Positions 22,293 to 30,286 of a stretch of 32,990 nucleotides of DNA are shown in pieces. The notes under the pieces were generated by a model that was not told the origin of the DNA, ran no database searches, and was given only the letters and a program-made list of their open reading frames with translations. This stretch comes from Nocardioidaceae bacterium (GTDB lineage Bacteria > Actinomycetota > Actinomycetes > Propionibacteriales > Nocardioidaceae): the NCBI GenBank assembly GCA_013696555.1, contig JACCYJ010000141.1, positions 1 to 32,990 of the forward strand, given 5' to 3'. The position numbers and the translations under genes are program-made. Each line of letters starts with the position of its first letter. The first letter of the stretch is position 1.

Positions 22293-24176
22293 CTACTCCA
22301 CGTCGGAGTCAGCGCTACGACGCCGTCGAGCAAACAGCCAGAGACCGACTCCGCCAAGGACTGCTGCCCCGGCGAGGCCCGCAATCACCGGGCCGGTGTT
22401 CGAGTCGGAGTCGGAGCCGGAGCCGGAGGCGGAGACACCTCCTGCGGCGCTGCCGGAGCTGTTCTCCTCGGTCACCGGCTCGATGTTGAGGTACGAGTAG
22501 GTGCCGTACTGGAACAGGATCGCCCCGTCCGGCTCCGGCTGCGGCACGAACCCAGTGAACCGGTCACTGCGGTATGCCTGCAGGTAGTCATAGTACTCGG
22601 TGACGATGTAGGCGTTGGCGTCGTAGGCCATGAGCTGCATCTGTTGCACGATCTCGGTCCGGGCGTCTCGGTCGGTCTCGGTTGACTGCTGCTCGTACAG
22701 GTCGTCGTACTCCTCGTTGCAGTAGAAGCTGTCGTTCAGCCCGGCATACACGGTGCCGCCGTCCTCATAGCTGAACTGGCCGCAGGTGAACGTCGACAGC
22801 TGGTAATCAGGGTCCGGCTCGACGACCCAGCCCCACTCGTACATGTCGAACGTGCCCTCACCGGCGATTTCGTACAGCCGGCTCTCCGAGACCGTCTCAG
22901 CGGTGGAGTCGATCCCGATGTCCTCCAGCCACCCTTGGAGGAACTTGATCGTGGTCTGCGAGGTCTCGGAGTTCGATCGGGCGTACAGCTGGTACACCAG
23001 GGGGTCGGAGCCATCGGGCATGGTCCGGATCCCGTCGGAGCCGAGCGGGTAACCAGCCTCGTCCAGGATCCGGTTCGCCTCGTCAGGGTCGTACGTCACC
23101 GGGTCGTCCGGCTCGGCGTGCTCCGGGTACAGGGGTGGGATGACCGTCGTTCCCGGAGTGCCCCGCCCGTCGAGCGTTCGGTCGACCAACGCCTCCTTGT
23201 CGACGGCGTGGTGGATCGCGAGGCGGACCTGCGGGTCCTGCAGGGAGGGGTGCCCGGTCCCGATCGACGTCCCGTCGGTAAGGGCAGCGCCGGAGTTGAA
23301 GGTCAGATAGTTGAAGCCGTAGTAAACCGACGATCGCGCCTCGATGTCCTCGGTCCCTTCAAGGGCAGCGAAGATGTTGGCGTCGAGGTCGTCGGCGAAG
23401 TCGATCTCACCATTCTTCAACGCCTGCACCATGGCATCGGCGTTGCGGTACAACCGGTACTCCACCCCGCCGATGTTCGGTGCGCCAGCCCAGTAATCCT
23501 CGTTGCTGGTGAACCGGTAGAACTGGCCCTCACGAGCATCGGTGAGGATGAACGGGCCACTGCCAACGCCGCCCGGTGGGTCGGAGTCCGGCTCGTTCGC
23601 GTACTGGCGGATTTCCTCGTCGTCGATCTCCGACCAGATGTGTTCCGGCAGGATCGGGACTGCCAGCCGCTCCATCAACGGAGTCGGATTCTTCAACTTC
23701 ATCACGACCGTGCTGTCATCGGTCGCCTTGACCGTCTTGATCTGGGCCACGTAGCTGCCGTAGTTGGTCTTCTCCAGCCTCCCGTCCATGATCCGGTTGA
23801 ACGTGTACGCCACGTCGTCAGCCGTCAACGGCTCCCCGTCGTGGAAGGTGACACCCTGGCGGATCTTGTAGGTCCACGTGAGGCCGTCCTCGGACTGCTC
23901 CCACGACTCAGCAATTCGCGGGGTAGGGGCGAAGTCCTCGGCGGTATAACCGGTGAGCCCGTCGTACATGAGCGCCCAGGCCTCGTACGCGGCAGCGGTG
24001 ATGCCCTTGAACGGATTCAGGTTGTCGATGTCTTGCAGGACACCGACCCGGAAGATGTCGTCGTCCTCAGCCGCCTCGGCGGCAACCGGCGTCGAGACCG
24101 CGCCCAACGCCGTGGCCCCGCAAAGGAGCGATGCCGCCACCAAGCCGCGGGCGGTACGGTCCGATCTGTGAACCAC
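22293..24176 (-). CDS. Peptide ABC transporter substrate-binding protein, C-terminally anchored
   Basis: A family 5 solute-binding protein of about 627 residues. An N-terminal signal peptide (RSDRTARGLVAASLLCG... to about AEAAE) lacks a proper lipobox, since the only cysteine follows LL and is not at the processing site. The SBP_bac_5 body runs to about 570 (RIAESWEQSEDGLTWTYKIR, GVTFHDGEPLTADDVAYTFN, GSGPFILTD). Then come a Ser/Gly/Asp-rich linker, a transmembrane helix and the basic tail FARRRRSADSDVE, so it is probably tethered by its C-terminus, not by lipid. The start (GTG 24176) is the best fit but overlaps the divergent oligopeptidase start; GTG 24140 is an alternative. First gene of the importer operon. 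Confidence 0.87.
   Translation of the reverse strand: MVHRSDRTARGLVAASLLCGATALGAVSTPVAAEAAEDDDIFRVGVLQDIDNLNPFKGITAAAYEAWALMYDGLTGYTAEDFAPTPRIAESWEQSEDGLTWTYKIRQGVTFHDGEPLTADDVAYTFNRIMDGRLEKTNYGSYVAQIKTVKATDDSTVVMKLKNPTPLMERLAVPILPEHIWSEIDDEEIRQYANEPDSDPPGGVGSGPFILTDAREGQFYRFTSNEDYWAGAPNIGGVEYRLYRNADAMVQALKNGEIDFADDLDANIFAALEGTEDIEARSSVYYGFNYLTFNSGAALTDGTSIGTGHPSLQDPQVRLAIHHAVDKEALVDRTLDGRGTPGTTVIPPLYPEHAEPDDPVTYDPDEANRILDEAGYPLGSDGIRTMPDGSDPLVYQLYARSNSETSQTTIKFLQGWLEDIGIDSTAETVSESRLYEIAGEGTFDMYEWGWVVEPDPDYQLSTFTCGQFSYEDGGTVYAGLNDSFYCNEEYDDLYEQQSTETDRDARTEIVQQMQLMAYDANAYIVTEYYDYLQAYRSDRFTGFVPQPEPDGAILFQYGTYSYLNIEPVTEENSSGSAAGGVSASGSGSDSDSNTGPVIAGLAGAAVLGGVGLWLFARRRRSADSDVE
24155..24160 (+). 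promoter_or_regulatory. Predicted -10 box for leaderless oligopeptidase gene
   Basis: TACGGT fits TANNNT and ends 7 nt before GTG 24168. The site lies inside the first codons of the divergent binding-protein gene. No comparable box was found for the opposite strand. Confidence 0.4.
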
Positions 24177-26312
24177 ACCGATCCAGCCGTCGCGCCGCCG
24201 GTAGCTCCGACTCGGCCCAGGCACTCCGTGCTGCACGGGGTCCGTCGCAGCGACGACTACGCCTGGCTTCGCGACTCGAGCTCGCCAGAGGTTCTCGACC
24301 ACCTTGCTGCCGAACGCACGTTTTACGACGCCGCCACTGTCCATCTGCGCCCTCTCATCCAGGCCCTCGCCGAGGAGATGTCCTCGCGGCTGCCGCCAAC
24401 TGAGTTGACGGTCAGTTGGCAGCGTGCACGGTTTTCCTACTACACCTCGACGCCGGAGGGAAGTGAGTACCCTCAACTGTTGCGCGATCTCCACCCGTCT
24501 GATCGATCGCAGGCAACGGATTCCGTCGCCAAAGCGGTAATCGCCTCGGATTCCGTCGATCACACTGATGCGCAGTTCCCTCAGGTCATCCTGGATCCTG
24601 CCAGCCTCGCTGACGGGTCCGCGTACGTCGATCTCGGGTACCGGATCGTCAGCCCGGACGAGCGGTTGCTGGCCTATGCGGTCGACCGGACCGGCGAGGA
24701 GATCTTCGCGCTGCAGTTCCGCGACCTCGACGCCGGTGTTGACCTGCCAGAACGGATCGAGCGCAGTTATTACGGCGGCGCCTGGAGTGCCGACTCGGGC
24801 AGCTTCTTCTACACCGTGCATGACGGGCTCTACCGCCCATACCAGGTGTGGCGCCATGACATCGGAACCTCCGTCGGCGGCGACGTCTGCGTCTACGAGG
24901 ATCTCGACGAGCAGTTCGAGGTCATGGTCCGAGGTTGCCGCTCCGGTGACGTGATCGTGTTGTGGTCGCAGAGCCGCGACACCAGCGAGGTCTGGCTGGT
25001 GGACGCGCATGACCCGACTGCACCGGCGAGATGTGTCGAGCCGCGGCGTAAGGGCATCGAGTATCACTGCGAGCACGGCCGCACTCCGGACGGGGACGTG
25101 CTCTTCGTGGTTACGAACGACAACGCCCCGGAGTTCCGGGCGATGACCACGCCACTGGCCGCGCCGGGGCAAGCACAGTGGGAGGAGTTGGTGCCGGAAG
25201 CAGCCGAGGAGCGGCTCGAACGGGTCGAGGCCTTCGCAGAGCACCTCGTGCTGCGGCTGCGCCGGGGCGGGTCGCCCCTGCTGCGCACCGTCCCGCTGCA
25301 TGCCTGCAATCAGGCCGTGGACATCGCCTGCTCCCTGCCTGCCGGGACGATCGCCCTCGACCGCAACGAACGCTTCGACGCCACCGAGGTGACGGTCGTC
25401 GAGCAGAGCTACACCGAGCCGCCTGCCTGGTACGCGGTCGACCTCCGCTCCGGCGAGCGTCGGCTGCGGCGGCGCCAGGAGGCGCCGGGCTATGAGCCGA
25501 GCCGCTACCGCAGCGAACGCATCGGCGTGGCCAGCGGTGACGTCGAGGTCCCGGTCACCCTGGTCCACCGCTGCGACACGCCGCTGGACGGGTCTGCGCC
25601 GGCACTGCTCTACGGGTACGGGGCGTACGAGTCCTGTGACGAACCGGAGTTCGACCCGGCGCTGCTGAGCCTGCTGGACCGCGGCGTGGTGTACGCGCAC
25701 GCGCACATCCGGGGTGGCGGCGAGGGGGGCCGGCGGTGGTGGCTCACCGGCCGGATGGAGCACAAGCAGAACACCTTCACCGATCACATCGCGGTCGCCG
25801 ACGCGTTGGCTGCCGGGCGCGTCGACGGTGATCGGATCGCGACCCGTGGTCTATCGGCCGGTGGCCTGCTGCAGGGGGCGGTGTTCTCGCAGCGGCCCGA
25901 CCGGTGGCGCGCGGTGGTGGCGGAGGTGCCGTTCGTGGATGTGGTCACGACCATGCTCGACGACTCCATCCCGTTGACAGCGGGCGAATGGGACGAGTGG
26001 GGCGATCCGCGCCGGGCGGCGGATTTCGCCTGGCTGCGCGCCTACTCGCCGTACGACAACCTGCCGTCCGCTGGTGGCCGCCCGGATCTGCTGGTCACCG
26101 GTGCCGTGCACGACCCTCGCGTCATGGTCTGGGAGCCCGCCAAATGGGTGGCCGCACTGCGGGCCACCGATCCTGATTGGTCACCGCGGTGCTTGTTCAG
26201 GTGCGAGCTCGGCGAGGGGGCGCACACCGGCCCGTCCGGCCGGTACGCCCGGCTGCGCTATGAGGCCGAGGTCTACGCCTGGATCCTCTTCCATCTTCTC
26301 GCTCATCCGTGA
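24168..26312 (+). CDS. ptrB: Oligopeptidase B (S9A prolyl-oligopeptidase family)
   Basis: A 714-residue cytosolic serine peptidase with a beta-propeller (about 70-410) and a C-terminal alpha/beta hydrolase domain. The catalytic set is complete: serine in RGLSAGGLLQGA, aspartate in VTGAVHDPRVMVWEPAKW and histidine in GEGAHTGPSGRY. HAHIRGGGEGGRRWW is the usual oligopeptidase B signature. Such enzymes cut short peptides after Arg or Lys. No signal peptide is present, so it would act on peptides brought in by the divergent Opp-type importer. GTG 24168 is favoured by the upstream TANNNT box; it overlaps the divergent start by 9 bp. Confidence 0.9.
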   Translation: MNHTDPAVAPPVAPTRPRHSVLHGVRRSDDYAWLRDSSSPEVLDHLAAERTFYDAATVHLRPLIQALAEEMSSRLPPTELTVSWQRARFSYYTSTPEGSEYPQLLRDLHPSDRSQATDSVAKAVIASDSVDHTDAQFPQVILDPASLADGSAYVDLGYRIVSPDERLLAYAVDRTGEEIFALQFRDLDAGVDLPERIERSYYGGAWSADSGSFFYTVHDGLYRPYQVWRHDIGTSVGGDVCVYEDLDEQFEVMVRGCRSGDVIVLWSQSRDTSEVWLVDAHDPTAPARCVEPRRKGIEYHCEHGRTPDGDVLFVVTNDNAPEFRAMTTPLAAPGQAQWEELVPEAAEERLERVEAFAEHLVLRLRRGGSPLLRTVPLHACNQAVDIACSLPAGTIALDRNERFDATEVTVVEQSYTEPPAWYAVDLRSGERRLRRRQEAPGYEPSRYRSERIGVASGDVEVPVTLVHRCDTPLDGSAPALLYGYGAYESCDEPEFDPALLSLLDRGVVYAHAHIRGGGEGGRRWWLTGRMEHKQNTFTDHIAVADALAAGRVDGDRIATRGLSAGGLLQGAVFSQRPDRWRAVVAEVPFVDVVTTMLDDSIPLTAGEWDEWGDPRRAADFAWLRAYSPYDNLPSAGGRPDLLVTGAVHDPRVMVWEPAKWVAALRATDPDWSPRCLFRCELGEGAHTGPSGRYARLRYEAEVYAWILFHLLAHP

Positions 26313-26376
26313 GTTCCTGCCCCGATCACCCGCGGGTCTTGGCAACGCCGACAGGAGGCTTCCCATGGCTAAGGGG

Positions 26377-26440
26377 CACTTCCAATGGGTTCGAACTCGT
26401 TGGAAGTGCCCCTATCCCACGTTCACGTGGGATAGGGGCA
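26377..26440. repeat. 64-nt double-hairpin repeat, copy 2 (between ptrB and uvrB)
   Basis: It lies in the 136-bp gap between the converging ptrB and uvrB stops. Hairpin 1 extends to 26372-26413 (14-bp perfect outer stem); hairpin 2 is 26408-26439 (15-bp stem, 2-nt loop). They share the bases 26408-26413, so their outer parts cannot both form. Compared with copy 1, hairpin 2 shows a compensatory G-C to T-A change (positions 26413 and 26434), and the other stem changes are mostly G-U compatible on the plus strand. Confidence 0.8.
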
Positions 26441-26448
26441 CCGCCGGG

Positions 26449-28551
26449 TCAGCGGGCGCCGGCGGAGACCATCTGGCGAAGCTCCTTCTTGAGCTCACGG
26501 ATCTCGTCCCGCAACCGCGCAGCGACCTCGAACTGCAGCTCCGCCGCCGCACCGTGCATCTGGTCGGTCAGCTGCTGCACCAGGTCGGCCAGGTCCGACG
26601 ACGGCAGCCCGGCGAGGTCGGCCGCGTGCCTGCCCGCGTCCTTCAACGACAGCCCCGGAACCGGCGACTTGCCCCGACTGCGTTGCCGCCCGGAGCCGAG
26701 CAGCTGCTCGGTGTCGGCGTCCTCCCGGGCCAACATGTCGGTGATGTCGGCGATCTTCTTGCGCAGCGGCTGGGGATCGACCCCGCGCTCGACGTTGTAC
26801 GCCCGCTGCTTGTCGCGGCGCCGGTTGGTCTCGTCGATCGCCTTCGCCATGGACGGCGTGATCTTGTCGGCGTACATCACTACCTGACCGGAGACGTTGC
26901 GCGCTGCCCGCCCGATGGTCTGGATCAACGACGTCCCCGACCGCAGGAACCCCTCCTTGTCGGCGTCCAGGATCGCCACCAGGCTGACCTCGGGCAGGTC
27001 GAGGCCCTCGCGCAGCAAATTGATGCCGACGAGGACGTCGTACTCCCCTAGGCGCAGCTCGCGCAGCAGCTCGATCCGCCGAAGCGTGTCGACCTCACTG
27101 TGCAGGTAGCGCGTGCGGACTCCGGCCTCTAGCAGGTAGTCCGTGAGGTCCTCCGACATCTTCTTGGTGAGCGTGGTCACCAACACCCGCTCGTTGCGCT
27201 CGGTACGCAGCCGGATCTCGTGGATGAGGTCGTCAATCTGCCCCTTCGTAGGTTTGACGACCACCTCGGGGTCAACTAATCCGGTCGGCCGGATGAGTTG
27301 TTCCACAACGGAATCGACGCGGCTGAACTCGTACGGCCCTGGCGTCGCGGACAGGTAAACGGTCTGCCCGATGCGTTCGAGGAACTCCTCCCATCGCAAC
27401 GGACGGTTGTCGATGGCACTCGGCAGCCGGAAGCCATGCTCGACGAGAGTTCGCTTGCGCGACATGTCGCCTTCGTACATTCCGCCGATCTGCGGCACCG
27501 CCACGTGCGACTCGTCGATGACGAGCATGAAGTCTTCGGGAAAGTAGTCGAGGAGGCAGTTGGGGGCCGAGCCGGGTGATCGACCGTCGATGTGCCGGGA
27601 GTAGTTTTCGATCCCGGAGCAGGTGCCGACCTGGCGCATCATCTCCACGTCATAGCTGGTGCGCATGCGCAGGCGCTGCGCCTCCAACAGCTTGCCGGAG
27701 CGCTCCAGATCGGCGAGCCGGTCAGCGAGCTCGAGTTCGATCCCGCTGATGGCGCGCTCCATGCGCTCCGGGCCGGCGACGTAATGGGTGGCGGGGAAGA
27801 TGTAGAGCTCTTTGTCCTGCGTCACTACCTCGCCGGTCACTGGGTGCAAGGTCATCAATGACTCGATCTGGTCGCCGAAGAACTCGATTCTCACCGCGAG
27901 CTCCTCGTAGACCGGGAATACCTCGAGCGTGTCGCCCCTCACCCGGAACGTGCCGCGTGTGCCGGCGTGGTCGTTGCGCGCGTACTGGATCGCAACCAGC
28001 CGACGCAGCAGCCCGTCGCGGTCCATCTCGTCACCGAGCCGGAGCTGGATCATCCGGTCGACGTACTCCTGCGGCGTCCCGAGTCCGTAGATTGCGGAGA
28101 CCGTGGCGACCACGATGACGTCACGCCGGGTCAGCAGCGAGTTGGTCGCCGAGTGTCGTAGCCGCTCGACCTCCTCGTTGAGCGAGGAGTCCTTCTCGAT
28201 GTAGGTGTCGGTCTGCGGGACGTACGCCTCCGGTTGGTAGTAGTCGTAGTAGGACACGAAGTACTCGACCGCATTGTCAGGGAACAGCTGCCGCAGCTCG
28301 TTGGCGAACTGCGCGGCCAGCGTCTTGTTGGGCTGCATCACGAGCGTCGGACGCTGGAGGCGCTCGGTCAGCCAGGCGATCGTGGCGGTCTTGCCGGTGC
28401 CGGTGGCACCCAGCAGCACGGAGTCCTTGGCGCCGGCGAGGACGCGCTCCTCGAGCTCGTCGATCGCCTGCGGCTGGTCGCCCGACGGCTGGTAGTCGCT
28501 GACGACCCGGAAAGGCGCAACCTTGCGCTCCAAGGTGGTGACTGGCCTCAT
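26449..28551 (-). CDS. uvrB: Excinuclease ABC subunit B (UvrB)
   Basis: A 700-residue full-length UvrB, the damage-verifying helicase-like subunit of nucleotide excision repair. Walker A is GATGTGKT (48-55), the beta-hairpin region is [18 protein letters not shown], the DEAD-like box is VIDESHV, and the helicase motifs [13 protein letters not shown] and QTIGRAARN are intact. The C-terminal UVR motif that contacts UvrC is at about 655-690. ATG 28551 is supported by TACGCT ending 6 nt upstream on the minus strand, with ACGACA 17 nt before it. Confidence 0.96.
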   Translation of the reverse strand: MRPVTTLERKVAPFRVVSDYQPSGDQPQAIDELEERVLAGAKDSVLLGATGTGKTATIAWLTERLQRPTLVMQPNKTLAAQFANELRQLFPDNAVEYFVSYYDYYQPEAYVPQTDTYIEKDSSLNEEVERLRHSATNSLLTRRDVIVVATVSAIYGLGTPQEYVDRMIQLRLGDEMDRDGLLRRLVAIQYARNDHAGTRGTFRVRGDTLEVFPVYEELAVRIEFFGDQIESLMTLHPVTGEVVTQDKELYIFPATHYVAGPERMERAISGIELELADRLADLERSGKLLEAQRLRMRTSYDVEMMRQVGTCSGIENYSRHIDGRSPGSAPNCLLDYFPEDFMLVIDESHVAVPQIGGMYEGDMSRKRTLVEHGFRLPSAIDNRPLRWEEFLERIGQTVYLSATPGPYEFSRVDSVVEQLIRPTGLVDPEVVVKPTKGQIDDLIHEIRLRTERNERVLVTTLTKKMSEDLTDYLLEAGVRTRYLHSEVDTLRRIELLRELRLGEYDVLVGINLLREGLDLPEVSLVAILDADKEGFLRSGTSLIQTIGRAARNVSGQVVMYADKITPSMAKAIDETNRRRDKQRAYNVERGVDPQPLRKKIADITDMLAREDADTEQLLGSGRQRSRGKSPVPGLSLKDAGRHAADLAGLPSSDLADLVQQLTDQMHGAAAELQFEVAARLRDEIRELKKELRQMVSAGAR

Positions 28552-28557
28552 GCGTCG

Positions 28558-28586
28558 AGCGTACGACGGCCCTCCGACAGTGTCGT
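28558..28586 (-). promoter_or_regulatory. Predicted promoter for leaderless uvrB
   Basis: On the minus strand, ACGACA (28586-28581, four of six to TTGACA) and TACGCT (28563-28558) are spaced by 17 bp, and the -10 ends 6 nt before ATG 28551. No LexA-like palindrome (GAACnnnnGTTC form) is seen. Confidence 0.45.
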
Positions 28587-28606
28587 GGCCCCGTCGAAGC
28601 GGTCGG

Positions 28607-29221
28607 TCAGGCGCTCGACCCGCGGCGCCGCAGGATTGCGACCAGGAGGACGACGCAAGCGGCGAGGAGTCCACCGCCCGTCGCCAGCCACTCCCAGGTG
28701 TTCGATCCGGCCGGCTCCTGGCTGACCTGGTCACCGGCGCCAGCCTGCTGCGTCGTTGATGGTGCAGGTACGGCTACGGGTGCGGCGGGAGGACCGAGGA
28801 GTGTCACGAAGTCGGGGCGTTCGGCGTGGTTCGGCGGCTCGGGGTAGCTGCATGCCCGCAGGGTCCAAGCGTCTCGAGCCCCAGCGACGAAGAACAGGCG
28901 CTCCCTCCCCGGCCGCAGTGGCGTGTCGCATGAGCTGCTCACAAATATTCCGTCATCGGGCTTTGGGTCCTCGGTGCCGGTGTTGATGGTGACCTCGGCG
29001 GACGGCTTGCCCTTGTACACGACCGTGACCTGCACGTGGTACGTGGACGACAGTCCCGCCACGAGGTCATCGGTGGTGCCCACGAACACTCCGTCCGCCG
29101 ACCTCACCCGATCCTCGAGCGGCTGCAGGGCGCAGGAGCAGGCGTACGCCTGTCCGGCGCTTATCGCGATCGCGAAGCCGATGAGCAGGCTCGCCACCAG
29201 GACGCGGGCGCCGAGTCGCAT
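28607..29221 (-). CDS. Secreted TIMP/NTR-like protein with C-terminal membrane anchor
   Basis: A 204-residue exported protein. A signal peptide ([21 protein letters not shown]) is followed directly by CSC, so the mature protein would begin with Cys-x-Cys, as in tissue-inhibitor-of-metalloproteinase (NTR-fold) proteins. The body ([34 protein letters not shown]) fits the bacterial members of that fold, with paired cysteines. A Pro/Ala/Gln-rich linker (about 147-170) leads to a C-terminal helix ([17 protein letters not shown]), so it is likely anchored with the domain outside. Its function is unknown; protease inhibition is not implied by the fold alone. ATG 29221 is chosen because it starts the signal peptide. 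Confidence 0.75.
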   Translation of the reverse strand: MRLGARVLVASLLIGFAIAISAGQAYACSCALQPLEDRVRSADGVFVGTTDDLVAGLSSTYHVQVTVVYKGKPSAEVTINTGTEDPKPDDGIFVSSSCDTPLRPGRERLFFVAGARDAWTLRACSYPEPPNHAERPDFVTLLGPPAAPVAVPAPSTTQQAGAGDQVSQEPAGSNTWEWLATGGGLLAACVVLLVAILRRRGSSA

Positions 29222-29300
29222 GGCGGTCACCACTGCCGCACGCCTCACCGCGATAGCTGACACCCCGCTTGGACGTGCCAAGCAGGCCACCGGTTCCACT

Positions 29301-30248
29301 TCACCACCGGCGCGACCCCGGCAGGTGTCGTCGTGGCGCCATCCGCGGCCCGTGCCGCGGCGCGTGGATGCCAGCCAGCTCCACCAACCGCTGCACCCGG
29401 TACCGATGCGGCGCGTACGGTGCCAGCAGCTCCGCCAGCTCGGCGTCGTCGACCGCTCGACCGATCAGTGTCAGCCCGATGCTCGACGGGATGTGGTAGT
29501 CACCGAAGCTGACCGCGTCGGCGTCCCCGTGCGCCCGCTGCCGGACCTCGGCCGCTGTCCAGACGCCGACGCCGGGAACCGAGCGCAGCATGAGTTCGGC
29601 CGCGATGGCGTCGACGTCAAGGGTGCGTTGCAGCGAGTCGGCGAGCTGCCCCGCGCGTACCGCCAGGCGGGAGCGGGCACCGTCCACGTGCATCGACAGC
29701 CACTCCCAGCTCGGGATGCGGCGAAGCCGCTCCGGCTCCGGAAGCACCCGCAGACCGATGTCACCAGCCGGTCCCGGGGCGAGCTCACCGTGGCGTTGTA
29801 CCAGCCGACGCCATCCGAGCCACGCCTCGCGTCCGGTTACCTTCTGCTCCAATGCAGCGGCGATCAGCGCCTCGTAGACCAAGCCCGACCGCGGCACCCG
29901 CCAATGCCGGTGGTGTCGGTGCACCGTCGCCAGCGCTGGATGTGGCGGCTCGAAGCCGGACGGGTCGTCCTCGCCGCCGAGCATCGCCGGCACCCGCGCC
30001 GCCGTCCAGTCCGCACCCGGCCCCCAGACCGTGGCCGCAACCTCCCCGGCGGTCGCCCGCGAGGTGAGGGCCAACGTCGCCGCTCCCTCGGGAGTACGCA
30101 ACCCACGCCAGTGCACCCCGTCGCGGACCGCGTATGTCGGATCCCCGGGGCCGCGACGAAGCGTCCCGAGGATGGTTCCCAGTGGAATTGGCCGGCCGGG
30201 ACGCCACACGCACGACACCACCGGGACCCTCGCCTCGACAGCGGTCAT
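29301..30248 (-). CDS. AlkA-type DNA glycosylase (HhH-GPD superfamily)
   Basis: A 315-residue protein. The helix-hairpin-helix (about 222-235, LRSVPGVGVWTA) and the downstream catalytic Asp250 (SFGDYHIP) identify the DNA-3-methyladenine glycosylase II type, which removes alkylated bases. The N-terminal 110 residues are divergent, like the AlkA N-terminal domain. The tail beyond 290 is Arg/His/Pro-rich (APRHGPRMAPRRHLPG). It is divergent from the DNA ligase with 38 bp between the starts and near uvrB, forming a small repair cluster. ATG 30248 is preceded by CATACT 6 nt upstream on its strand, so it may be leaderless. Confidence 0.87.
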   Translation of the reverse strand: MTAVEARVPVVSCVWRPGRPIPLGTILGTLRRGPGDPTYAVRDGVHWRGLRTPEGAATLALTSRATAGEVAATVWGPGADWTAARVPAMLGGEDDPSGFEPPHPALATVHRHHRHWRVPRSGLVYEALIAAALEQKVTGREAWLGWRRLVQRHGELAPGPAGDIGLRVLPEPERLRRIPSWEWLSMHVDGARSRLAVRAGQLADSLQRTLDVDAIAAELMLRSVPGVGVWTAAEVRQRAHGDADAVSFGDYHIPSSIGLTLIGRAVDDAELAELLAPYAPHRYRVQRLVELAGIHAPRHGPRMAPRRHLPGSRRW

Positions 30249-30286
30249 CGACCCAGTATGTCGGCGGGCTGTCCCACAATGGGGGC

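Noticed and set aside
22293-25787. Minus-strand frame continuing upstream of the peptide-binding protein as one 1164-residue protein
   Set aside because: Everything before about residue 537 is antisense to the oligopeptidase B gene and has no recognisable domain; the signal peptide marks the true N-terminus.
26372-26440. Double hairpin as a plain intrinsic terminator
   Set aside because: No T-rich tract follows either hairpin on either strand, and a second copy with structure-preserving changes exists at 18 kb; recorded as a repeat instead.
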